Shown here: piece by piece, positions 6,486 to 14,536 of the stretch
How positions within the stretch are numbered: the stretch's first letter is position 1
Layout: each line of letters opens with the position of its first letter
Source: an uncultured Duganella sp.
Lineage (GTDB): Bacteria; Pseudomonadota; Gammaproteobacteria; Burkholderiales; Burkholderiaceae
NCBI GenBank assembly: GCA_946482635.1
Contig: CAMLSG010000103.1
Coordinates: 1-18,047 of the forward strand
Direction of reading: 5' to 3'
DNA length: 18,047 nucleotides
Notes under the pieces: generated by a model
What the model was told of the DNA's origin: nothing
The model's input: only the letters and a program-made list of their open reading frames with translations
Database searches by the model: none
Translations under genes and position numbers: made by a program

Positions 6486-7661
6486 ATGCGTATCCGTTTC
6501 CTGCTTCCCCTCGCGGTCGCCCTGGGCATCCCAGCCCTGGCCAGCGCCGAAATCCTGGCGATGATAAACTATGAAAGCAAGTCCGCCGAGTCGCTCAAAG
6601 CGCTCAAGAATCCTGTGGCGCCGGCGGCACGCAAGGAAGGCATCGCGATTGTCGATGTCGACCCCAAATCCGGGACCTTCGGCAAGATCGTCAAGGACAT
6701 TCCGCTGCCGGCCGACCTGGTGGCGCACCATATTTTCTACAACCCCGACATGAGCAAGGCCTACATCACGGCGCTGGGCAAGACCGAGCTGCGCGTGATG
6801 GACATGAAGTCGAAGGACTATGCCATGACCACCATCAGCATCCCCGACTGCAGCGTGGGCGAGGATATCGCCTTCTCGCCCGACCATAAGCGCTGGTATG
6901 TGAGCTGCATGGGCAGCCAGGCCATGGTGGTGGGCGACGCCCACAGCGACAAGGTGCTGTCGACCATCAAGGTGGCGGCGCCGTATCCGCATGGCCTGGC
7001 CGTTTCCGGCGCGGCCGACCGCATCCTGCTCACGTCGACCGTGCGCGCGTCCGACCTGGGCGATGCAGGGGAGGTGATCAGCGCGGTTGAGGCCAGCACC
7101 GGCAAGGTGCTGGGCACTTACAAGGTGTCGAAGAAGGCTTCGCCTGCCGGCGAGGCGCCGGTGGAAATCCTGTTCGTGCCGAACGCAAAGCCCGCCGTGG
7201 CCTACATCACCAATATGTACGGCGGCACGCTGTGGACGGCAAGCTGGAACAAGGACAAGAAGGATTTCGACGTGGCGCAGGTGTACGACTTCGCCGAGGC
7301 CAAGGCTGGCGTGCCGCTTGAGCTCTACTTCAACAAGGCTGCCACGCGCATGTATATCACCAGCGCCAAGCCCGGGCAGTTGCACGTCTTTGATATTTCA
7401 GCCAAGGCGGGAGAACCCAGGCTGCTCAAGTCCATCCCGGCTGCGGAAGGCGCCCACCATGTGGCCTTTACCAAGGACGGCAAATACGCCTTCGTGCAGA
7501 ATGCCTTGCTCAACCTGCCGGGCATGAGCGACGGTTCGGTCACCGTGATCGACCTGCAGTCCGGCACCGTCGTCGCCAGCATGGACACGCTGAAGAACGC
7601 CGGCCTCAATCCCAACAGCATTGTGCTGCTGCCGCAATGGAATGAGATGATGGGCCATTGA
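6486..7661 (+). CDS. Secreted YVTN-type beta-propeller protein
   Basis: A 391-residue precursor with a clear signal peptide (MRIRFLLPLAVALGIPALASA, cleavage near 21-22), so periplasmic. The rest is a seven-bladed-propeller type sequence with recurrent 'IAIVDVDPKSGTFGKIVKDI', 'KAYITALGKTELRVMDM', 'AYITNMYGGTLW' and 'GSVTVIDLQSGTVVASM' units, as in YncE/YVTN proteins. Histidines fall at equivalent blade entries: His81-His82 (AHHIFYNPD), His169 (PYPHGLAVS) and His324-His325 (GAHHVAFT). In enzymes built on this fold such positions can line a metal or haem centre; here that is inference. Cys122 and Cys141 could form a disulfide. ATG 6486 is fixed by AAGGAG (6474-6479) 6 nt upstream and by the signal peptide; the frame is open further upstream but that part is not this protein. 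It diverges from the cupredoxin/membrane pair. Confidence 0.88.
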   Translation: MRIRFLLPLAVALGIPALASAEILAMINYESKSAESLKALKNPVAPAARKEGIAIVDVDPKSGTFGKIVKDIPLPADLVAHHIFYNPDMSKAYITALGKTELRVMDMKSKDYAMTTISIPDCSVGEDIAFSPDHKRWYVSCMGSQAMVVGDAHSDKVLSTIKVAAPYPHGLAVSGAADRILLTSTVRASDLGDAGEVISAVEASTGKVLGTYKVSKKASPAGEAPVEILFVPNAKPAVAYITNMYGGTLWTASWNKDKKDFDVAQVYDFAEAKAGVPLELYFNKAATRMYITSAKPGQLHVFDISAKAGEPRLLKSIPAAEGAHHVAFTKDGKYAFVQNALLNLPGMSDGSVTVIDLQSGTVVASMDTLKNAGLNPNSIVLLPQWNEMMGH

Positions 7662-7687
7662 GCCTGCCAACGGTGCCGTGCCGCGCG

Positions 7688-7696
7688 TGATAGACT
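7688..7696 (+). promoter_or_regulatory. Candidate extended -10 promoter, leaderless arrangement, for the alpha/beta hydrolase
   Basis: TGATAGACT is TGn followed by TAGACT. Exactly 6 nt separate it from ATG 7703, so transcription would start at the start codon. No ribosome site precedes that ATG. A 6-bp inverted repeat (7680-7685 with 7697-7702) flanks the box. Confidence 0.35.
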
Positions 7697-7702
7697 CGCG
7701 GC

Positions 7703-8386
7703 ATGACACCGCTGGTCCTGATTCCCGGCTATATGCTGGACGACGCCTTATGGGACGGCATGCTGCCGTTCCTGCCGCCTGAACTCCCACTGCATTTCGC
7801 CAGCCTGGCCGAAGGCGATTCCATCGCCGCCATGGCGCAGGCTATCCTGTCCCGCTGCCCGCCGCAATTCAGCTTGCTGGGCTTTTCAATGGGCGGCTAT
7901 GTTGCGCGTGAAATCGTGCGGATCGCACCGGGCCGCGTGCAGTCGCTGGCGCTGGTCGCCACCTCCAGCCGCGCCGACCTGCCGCTGCAAGTCGAACAGC
8001 GCAGCAAGGCTGCGCGCGCGACGCCGCTTGGCGCCTTCCGCGGCTTGGGCCGCGCCGCCATCGCGCAATCGCTGCACCCGGAGAATGCTGCCAACGAAAC
8101 GCTTGTAGCCCAGGTGCGCGCCATGGGGGAACGCCTCGGCCGCGAAGTCTTCGTGCGCCAGTCCCTGATTGTGCGCGACGCGGACACGAGCCGGCTGTCC
8201 GGCATCGGGTGCCCAACGCTGGTGGTAGCGGCCGCGGAAGACCAGCTGCGCAGCCCGCAAGAAGCGCGCGAGCTGGCCGACGGCATCCCCGGTGCGCGCC
8301 TGGCGATCGTGCCCAACTCCGGCCACTTGATCCCCCTCGAACAACCGCAGGCGCTGGCCAACGCCCTCGGGGTGATTTTTCGATAG
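7703..8386 (+). CDS. Alpha/beta-fold hydrolase
   Basis: A 227-residue cytoplasmic serine hydrolase of the BioH / enol-lactonase-like type; the substrate is unknown. The frame opens with TPLVLIPGYMLDDALWDGM (strand and oxyanion-hole loop), and the nucleophile elbow GFSMGG places Ser62. Asp180 in VVAAAEDQLRSP and His208 in VPNSGHLIPLEQP complete a canonical triad at normal spacing. A small cap region lies around 95-160. It is slightly shorter than the usual 250-280 residues but has all core elements. It lies 41 nt after the propeller gene on the same strand but has its own likely promoter, so co-transcription is uncertain. The start has no ribosome site; see the promoter entry. Confidence 0.9.
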   Translation: MTPLVLIPGYMLDDALWDGMLPFLPPELPLHFASLAEGDSIAAMAQAILSRCPPQFSLLGFSMGGYVAREIVRIAPGRVQSLALVATSSRADLPLQVEQRSKAARATPLGAFRGLGRAAIAQSLHPENAANETLVAQVRAMGERLGREVFVRQSLIVRDADTSRLSGIGCPTLVVAAAEDQLRSPQEARELADGIPGARLAIVPNSGHLIPLEQPQALANALGVIFR

Positions 8387-8408
8387 CATCTTGTACAAAC
8401 ATTAACGC

Positions 8409-8414
8409 TATACT
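8409..8414 (+). promoter_or_regulatory. Candidate -10 box for the 203-residue hypothetical gene
   Basis: TATACT lies 11 nt before ATG 8426, so the transcript would have a leader of only a few nucleotides if that ATG is used, or about 25 nt if GTG 8447 is used. No -35 box with correct spacing was found; TTGTAC at 8391 is too close (12 nt). Confidence 0.3.
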
Positions 8415-8425
8415 CGGGCCCACTT

Positions 8426-9037
8426 ATGTGGAACGGGGTGGCCTCGGTGCGAAAAGGACTGGTGCAAAGGTTTGACCGCTGGCGCGCACGCCAGTCGCCT
8501 TCGAACGCTTACTTTATCCAGCTTGTCCTGGAAGAGGTCGTGCCATTATTCGAGGCTGCGGGATATCGCCGCCATGACGACTATGCCGGAAACAACCCCC
8601 AATCAGTCGGCGCCAGCACCATCGCCTTGCAGCGGCGCTACGGCGCGTTGTGGCCAACGGTGGAAATCCAGTTTCCCGCAAACGATCCCCATTTCCTCGG
8701 CGTGTATTTTTCCATGTTGCCCGAGCTTTGCTATCGCCATGGAGTAACGCCCATACCTCGCCTTGACGCAAATGTCGTCGAAGGACCGTTCACGTTCATG
8801 CTATGCAAAGGCGGTAAGAAGAACTATGACTGCAACTTTGGCTACCAGTGGTTTTCGTTCTCGCCTCGCAAGCGCCTGCAACAGGAAGCCGGAGAACTGG
8901 CGCGCCGCGTGCCTTGGCTATTGCAAACGCTGGATGCCGGAATTCCGAAGGACTGGCTGTCTCAACGACCTGTGGCGCAGGTCGGAAAGTATGCCCGCAT
9001 CGTGTTCACCCGGGCAGAAGGCAAGAATGAAGGATGA
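8426..9037 (+). CDS. Hypothetical protein, 203 residues
   Basis: I do not recognise this family. It is a soluble-looking alpha/beta protein with no signal peptide or membrane span. Visible stretches are SNAYFIQLVLEEVVPLFEAAGY (the N-terminal helix), ALWPTVEIQFPANDPHFLGVYF, EGPFTFMLCKGGKKNYDCNFGYQWFSF (two Cys, aromatic-rich), and QVGKYARIVFTR near the end. The look is of a standalone immunity- or DUF4304-like small protein, but I would not assign it. Start choice is open. ATG 8426 has no ribosome site but follows a -10 box closely; GTG 8447, seven codons on, has GGGG (8435-8438) 8 nt upstream and would give MRKGLVQRFDRW. Third-position GC looks a little lower than in neighbouring genes. A secreted ChaN/EreA-like gene follows 67 nt later on the same strand. 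Confidence 0.75.
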   Translation: MWNGVASVRKGLVQRFDRWRARQSPSNAYFIQLVLEEVVPLFEAAGYRRHDDYAGNNPQSVGASTIALQRRYGALWPTVEIQFPANDPHFLGVYFSMLPELCYRHGVTPIPRLDANVVEGPFTFMLCKGGKKNYDCNFGYQWFSFSPRKRLQQEAGELARRVPWLLQTLDAGIPKDWLSQRPVAQVGKYARIVFTRAEGKNEG

Positions 9038-9104
9038 ACCGGCGCTCGCTGGCCTGCAATCCCGGCAGCACAAGGTCGCTTTGAAAACTACAGGAGTCAA
9101 CTCA

Positions 9105-9860
9105 ATGAAGAAACTCGTTCTGCCAGGGATGCTTGCCACACTGTTGCTTGCCATGCCAGGCGCCCAGGCAAGCTGCCATGCAGCGCTCAAGGCGCGCCTG
9201 CCGCAATCAGGCACTATCATTTTCGGGGAGATGCACGGCACCAGGGAGATTCCTGCGTTTTTCTCGGCCTGTGTGCGTGATTTCATCGACCACGGCGAGC
9301 AGGTCAGGGTGTTCCTGGAATTCGACGCGTCGGACACCGAACACACGGCGAAGTACCTGCGCGGCGAGATCGACGAAGCGGCCCTCCTGTCATCGCCACG
9401 CTGGCTGCGTCATGACGGCCGTACCAGCCAGTCCATCCTGGAGCTGCATCGGGCCTTGAAGGGCGTGGACGTCGTCGGATTTGCGGCCGAATTCAATGGG
9501 GCCGGAGGGGATGCCGGCATGGCCGAAAACTTCCTGAAGCACAGGATGGCCGATGGCTACAACCTGGTCCTGGTCGGGAATTCCCATGCGCGCCTGGTCC
9601 CGTCGAAAAGCGATGGCGTGCAGCCATACGGCCAGTACGTGAAAGCGAAGCTGAAAGACGTCATCAGCCTCAACGCGCGCTTCACGGGCGGGGAGGCCTG
9701 GGCCTGCGCGCCGTATTGCGAAGTGGTCCCGGCGTCGGGGAACGAGCCGGGCGGCACGACCCCGGCCAAGCGCATCAGGTTCACCGGCAAGGACCGCGCC
9801 TTCAACGGCTATTTCAGCGTCGGCGCCATCAGCGCATCGCCGCCGGCGGTCGAGAAGTAA
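9105..9860 (+). CDS. Secreted ChaN/TraB/EreA-superfamily-like protein
   Basis: A 251-residue precursor with a signal peptide (MKKLVLPGMLATLLLAMPGAQA, about 1-22), so periplasmic. The core shows SGTIIFGEMHGTREIPAFF with Gly41-Glu42-x-His44-Gly, FLEFD with Glu72, and NLVLVGNSHARL with His161. This Glu-x-His ... Glu ... Gly-Asn-x-His pattern is the signature of the EreA/ChaN-like and TraB/TIKI hydrolase or metal/haem-binding superfamily. Cys24, Cys56, Cys201 and Cys205 could form disulfides in the periplasm. ATG 9105 is set by CAGGAG 8 nt upstream and by the signal peptide; the frame is open to 8763 but that part overlaps the preceding gene in another frame. The stop TAA directly abuts the stop of the convergent chemotaxis gene. 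The precise reaction is unknown. Confidence 0.78.
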   Translation: MKKLVLPGMLATLLLAMPGAQASCHAALKARLPQSGTIIFGEMHGTREIPAFFSACVRDFIDHGEQVRVFLEFDASDTEHTAKYLRGEIDEAALLSSPRWLRHDGRTSQSILELHRALKGVDVVGFAAEFNGAGGDAGMAENFLKHRMADGYNLVLVGNSHARLVPSKSDGVQPYGQYVKAKLKDVISLNARFTGGEAWACAPYCEVVPASGNEPGGTTPAKRIRFTGKDRAFNGYFSVGAISASPPAVEK

Positions 9861-11396
9861 TCACGCCAGCTTGAAGCGGCCGACCTGTCCGGTCAGGCGC
9901 CCGGCCTGGTCCTGCATGGCGCTGGCCGCAGCCGCCGCCTGTTCCACCAGCGCGGCATTCTGCTGCGTCACATTATCAAGCTGCACGATCGCCTGGTTGA
10001 CCTGCTCGATGCCGACGGTTTGCTCGCTGCTGGCGGAGGCGATCTCCGACATGATGGATGTGACGCGCTGGATGCTTGCCACCACTTCGTCCATGGTGCT
10101 GCCGGCCTGGTTCACCAGCTCGCTGCCGGCCTGCACCTGCTGCACCGTATTGTTGATCAACTCCTTGATCTCGCCGGCAGCCTGCGCGCTGCGTTGCGCC
10201 AGGCTGCGCACCTCGCTTGCCACCACGGCAAAGCCGCGCCCCTGTTCGCCGGCGCGCGCCGCTTCGACCGCAGCATTCAGGGCCAGGATATTGGTCTGGA
10301 AAGCGATGCCGTCGATAACCCCGATGATGTCCACGATCTTGGTCGAAGCCGCATTGATCGAGCCCATGGTGTGAACCACTTCGCTCACCACGCTGCCGCC
10401 GCGCGTCGCCACGTCGGAAGCGGTGGCCGCCAGCTCGCGCGCCGTGCGCGCATTGTCGGCATTGGTGCGCACGGCGGAAGTCAGTTCCTCCATCGACGAT
10501 GCGGTTTGCTCCAGCGTGCTGGCCTGGTGTTCGGTGCGCGCCGACAGGTCGTGGTTGCCGGAGGCGATCTGCTGCGAAGCGGTGGCGATGCTCTCGGTGC
10601 CGTGCCGCACTTCGTTGACGATGCCGGCCAGGCTGTCGTTCATCGACTTCAGGGCTTTCAGCAACTGGCCCGCCTCGTCTTCGCCGTGCGCTTCGATGCG
10701 GCGGCTCAAATCCCCGTCCGCCACCGTTTGCGCTATTTGCACGGCCTCGCTGAGCGGTTTGACGATGGAGCGGGTGGTCAGCCACGCGAAACCTACGCCC
10801 AGCGCCACAGCCGCGATGCCCAGCGTGACCAGCAGGTTGCGGCCACTGTGGTTGCTGGCCTGGATCTCATCGGCCAGCGCATCAAGGTTTCGATGTTCGG
10901 CTTCCGTCACTTCATCCAGGGCGCCGAGGTAGGTCACGCGGCGGGCTTCCATGTCGACAAACAGGCGTTGCGCGGTCTCCATGTCGCCGTCCGCCTTCGC
11001 CTTGTAGACCGCCTTGCGCTGGTCGACATAGGCCTTGCGGCTGGCCAGGACTTTTTCGTAGGCGGTTTTGGAAGCGGGATTGGTCAGGAGCTTGGCCAGC
11101 AAGTCCTGGATTTCGGTGGCACGGCCGGAGGCGGCCTTCATTTGCGCTTCGATGGATTTTTGCTGCTCCTGCTCGGACACCATATACGCCGCTGTGGTGC
11201 GGGCAGCGTTGACTTCAACGACCTTTTGCCATTCGGCGACCAGCCGCTCGTTGCGGACATTCTCTGCTACCAGGGCTTCGGTCTTTTCGCTGGCGCTTTG
11301 CAGGCGCATGATGCCGACCACCGTCATTGCAGCAAGCAGCAGCAGGACAACGGCGAAAGCCAAACCAAGACGCGCCCCGATTTTCAGGTTCTTCAT
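9861..11396 (-). CDS. Methyl-accepting chemotaxis protein
   Basis: A 511-residue inner-membrane chemoreceptor that signals through CheA/CheW. In order: TM1 (about 9-30), a periplasmic four-helix-bundle sensor of about 155 residues (31-186), TM2 (187-207), HAMP (about 208-260, with [25 protein letters not shown]), and a cytoplasmic coiled coil. Its hairpin tip is intact ([44 protein letters not shown], about 361-404). There is no C-terminal NWETF-type CheR/CheB tether; it ends GQVGRFKLA. The size and layout are those of the Tsr-like receptors with a 4HB sensor that are numerous in betaproteobacteria. ATG 11396 has a strong GGAGGAGA ribosome site. The ligand cannot be read. No chemotaxis gene lies nearby, so it is an orphan receptor. 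Confidence 0.95.
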   Translation of the reverse strand: MKNLKIGARLGLAFAVVLLLLAAMTVVGIMRLQSASEKTEALVAENVRNERLVAEWQKVVEVNAARTTAAYMVSEQEQQKSIEAQMKAASGRATEIQDLLAKLLTNPASKTAYEKVLASRKAYVDQRKAVYKAKADGDMETAQRLFVDMEARRVTYLGALDEVTEAEHRNLDALADEIQASNHSGRNLLVTLGIAAVALGVGFAWLTTRSIVKPLSEAVQIAQTVADGDLSRRIEAHGEDEAGQLLKALKSMNDSLAGIVNEVRHGTESIATASQQIASGNHDLSARTEHQASTLEQTASSMEELTSAVRTNADNARTARELAATASDVATRGGSVVSEVVHTMGSINAASTKIVDIIGVIDGIAFQTNILALNAAVEAARAGEQGRGFAVVASEVRSLAQRSAQAAGEIKELINNTVQQVQAGSELVNQAGSTMDEVVASIQRVTSIMSEIASASSEQTVGIEQVNQAIVQLDNVTQQNAALVEQAAAAASAMQDQAGRLTGQVGRFKLA

Positions 11397-11418
11397 CGTG
11401 ATCTCCTCCCAGGAAGGC

Positions 11419-11435
11419 GGCAGTTTGTTACTGCC
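11419..11435 (-). promoter_or_regulatory. Small hairpin in the leader of the chemotaxis gene
   Basis: GGCAGT and ACTGCC form a perfect 6-bp stem with a 5-nt loop, about 10-15 nt before the ribosome site of the chemoreceptor. It could be a leader structure or an operator; no T-run follows. Confidence 0.3.
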
Positions 11436-11466
11436 TATTGTTTCACGATAGTAACCCTAAAACGCA

Positions 11467-11488
11467 GGCACTGGCCAGCGCCAGTGCC
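11467..11488 (-). terminator. Intrinsic terminator of the PEP-CTERM gene
   Basis: A perfect 9-bp stem, GGCACTGGC paired with GCCAGTGCC, around a 4-nt loop lies 17 nt past the PEP-CTERM stop. On the minus strand it is followed by TGCGTTTTAGGG, a short T-run. The T-run is weak and offset by 4 nt, so efficiency may be moderate. Confidence 0.5.
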
Positions 11489-11504
11489 GCATTGCTACAG
11501 GGGC

Positions 11505-12308
11505 TTACTGTTTGCGTTTGCGGCGCGAGACGCCCGCGGCGCCCAGCAGGCCGACCCCGAACAGGAAGATGGAAGCCGGTTCCGGCACGTCAGCCGCTCC
11601 GGAGCCTTGTTCGGCCACGAATTCCAGCATGTGGGCGCGCAGCGCATAGGCGTCACCGTTCGGCGTGTGGAAATACGGCAGGGTCATGCCGCCGAATGCG
11701 GCATAGCCGTTGCCAAATTCCATGCCAGCGAAAACGGATTTGCCGTTCTGGTTGTTCATGAAGCTGGTCAGGCCAGCGCCGGAAACCGAGGCGTGCGAGA
11801 AATAATTGCCGTTGTAGCTGCTGCTGATGCCGGAGAAGAGACCGGCGGCCGTGCCGTCGGCAGTGGCGTTTGCCTGCCCGGCGCCAGTCCACTCAGGGAA
11901 GTTCAGGGTAACACCGAAGCCCATGGCAAACGTACCGCCCTGGTTAGGGGCAGCGTTCAGGAACAGGCGGCCGCCGCCGGCCACGTAGTTCTGGATGGCC
12001 ACTTGGTTGGACGACAGGAAGCTGGAAAACGCATTGGCATTGCCGTCGGAACCGTCAATAAACATGAACTCGGTGTCCGCGCCAAATGCGCCCATGGTGA
12101 AGCCATTGTATTTGGACCAGTTGCCGGCGCCAAAGGCGGTGTTCATCGCTGAGTCATTGCTGCCTGCATTGCCGGTGGGTACGGACCATGGGTTGCCGGC
12201 ACCGGTCATATACACCAGCGGTGCGGCGGCGGCCGGGACGGCCAGGGCGGCAAGGACTACGGCGCCAGTCAGGGCGGCGGCGATTTTGGACGAGAATTTT
12301 GCTTTCAT
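11505..12308 (-). CDS. PEP-CTERM sorting-domain exported protein
   Basis: A 267-residue precursor exported by Sec and then recognised by an exosortase (EpsH/XrtA type) through its C-terminal tag. Signal peptide about 1-29 (SSKIAAALTGAVVLAALAVPAAAA). The C terminus is textbook: VPEP (241-244), a hydrophobic span (about 246-259) and the basic tail SRRKRKQ. The body is Gly/Ala/Asn/Ser-rich and has no cysteine; FLSSNQVAIQNYVAGGGRL (97-115) resembles the strand-helix-strand of glutamine-amidotransferase-like or DUF4350-like domains, a weak resemblance. Such proteins usually go with exopolysaccharide and floc or biofilm formation. The exosortase is not in this window. An RpoN-type promoter lies about 43 nt upstream and a terminator follows, so it is a single-gene unit. 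ATG 12308 has a weak ribosome site but fits the signal peptide. Confidence 0.93.
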   Translation of the reverse strand: MKAKFSSKIAAALTGAVVLAALAVPAAAAPLVYMTGAGNPWSVPTGNAGSNDSAMNTAFGAGNWSKYNGFTMGAFGADTEFMFIDGSDGNANAFSSFLSSNQVAIQNYVAGGGRLFLNAAPNQGGTFAMGFGVTLNFPEWTGAGQANATADGTAAGLFSGISSSYNGNYFSHASVSGAGLTSFMNNQNGKSVFAGMEFGNGYAAFGGMTLPYFHTPNGDAYALRAHMLEFVAEQGSGAADVPEPASIFLFGVGLLGAAGVSRRKRKQ

Positions 12309-12313
12309 TGCGT

Positions 12314-12347
12314 TATCGTTAGTTGAGTTGAAAAAACGAAAACGATA
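12314..12347. repeat. Inverted repeat in the leader of the PEP-CTERM gene
   Basis: TATCGTT (12314-12320) and AACGATA (12341-12347) are perfect 7-nt inverted copies around 20 nt. They lie between the RpoN promoter and the start codon, largely in the transcribed leader, and could form a hairpin or an operator. Confidence 0.35.
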
Positions 12348-12350
12348 GGA

Positions 12351-12366
12351 AGCAATTAATGTGCCC
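12351..12366 (-). promoter_or_regulatory. Sigma-54 (RpoN) promoter of the PEP-CTERM gene
   Basis: On the minus strand this reads GGGCACATTAATTGCT. Against the RpoN consensus TGGCACR-N4-TTGCW it matches all positions but the first, and the invariant GG and GC are separated by exactly 10 nt. Predicted transcription start is near 12340, giving a leader of about 32 nt to ATG 12308. In several PEP-CTERM-bearing betaproteobacteria these genes are known to be RpoN-dependent through the PrsK/PrsR two-component pair; neither PrsK nor PrsR is in this window. Confidence 0.7.
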
Positions 12367-12377
12367 GCCCTAGAGTC

Positions 12378-12391
12378 CCTTTACTTAAAGG
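12378..12391. promoter_or_regulatory. Palindrome just upstream of the RpoN promoter
   Basis: CCTTTA-CT-TAAAGG is a perfect 6-bp inverted repeat with a 2-nt spacer, centred about 45 nt before the predicted start of the PEP-CTERM transcript. It could be an activator site or the remnant of a terminator after rng; no T-run follows on the minus strand. Confidence 0.3.
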
Positions 12392-12434
12392 AGCCAGGCT
12401 GCGCGCCGTGTAATGACTGTAAAATTTTCCGACG

Positions 12435-13900
<1,466 letters not shown>

Positions 13901-13901
<1 letters not shown>

Positions 13902-14521
13902 CAGGGGAGTTTCAATCCTGCCTGGCGCAACAGTTGCGCCGTTTCGTACAGCGGCAGGCCCATGATGCCGGAGTGGCTGCCTTCGATGTGTTCAACGAAC
14001 AGGGCGGCCAGGCCCTGGATGCCATAGCCCCCGGCCTTGTCGTAAGGCTCGGTGGTGGCGCAGTAAGTCTTGATCTCGGCCTCCGTCAGCTTGCCGAAGC
14101 GGACGTCGGAGACCTGGGTGATATGGCCTGAAAAGTCCTGGGAATGCACGGCCACCGAAGTCAGTACCTGGTGGGTGCGGCCGGACAGCTTGTGCAGCAT
14201 GTCGGTTGCCTCGCGCACGTTGGCCGGCTTGCCGAGGATTTCGCCGTCGATGGTGACGGTGGTGTCGGCGGCCAGGATCGGGCGCAGGATCAGGCGGCGG
14301 CGCTGGATCATGTCCCAGGCGAAATCGGCCTTTTCCTGGGCCACGCGGCCGACATAGGCCAACGGCTCTTCGCCGGCATGGACATCTTCGCTGACGTCCG
14401 GCCCGCGCGGGCCGTCGTTGCGCAGCAAGAGCAACTCAAAGTCCACGCCGATCTGGCGCAGCAATTCGCGCCGGCGTGGACTCTTGGAAGCCAGGTAGAT
14501 CTTCTTTTCGACCAGTTTCAT
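13901..14521 (-). CDS. maf: Maf family nucleoside triphosphate pyrophosphatase
   Basis: Hydrolyses non-canonical or surplus NTPs to NMP and pyrophosphate, with dTTP/UTP and modified pyrimidines as usual substrates in the YhdE branch; cytoplasmic. The 206-residue product shows the family signature ASKSPRRRELL near the N terminus, the catalytic Asp86 in ILAADTTV, DKAGGYGIQG (about 161-170) and GSHSGIMGLPLYET. Length is normal (about 190-210). ATG 14521 has TTAAGG 6 nt upstream. It lies 15 nt after rlmH and overlaps the start of rng by one base. Maf beside rng is a widespread proteobacterial arrangement. Confidence 0.95.
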
Positions 14522-14536
14522 CGTTTGCCTTAAATG

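Noticed and set aside
8763..9104. N-terminal extension of the ChaN-like gene
   Set aside because: It overlaps the preceding gene in another frame; a ribosome site and signal peptide define the start at 9105.
11436..11466. Sigma-28 (FliA) promoter for the chemoreceptor
   Set aside because: TAGGGTTA resembles half of the consensus, but the GCCGATAA half is not matched at the required spacing.
10020..12152. 710-residue open frame on the plus strand
   Set aside because: It runs antisense across both the chemoreceptor and the PEP-CTERM gene, which have clear domains; its composition is typical of a shadow frame.
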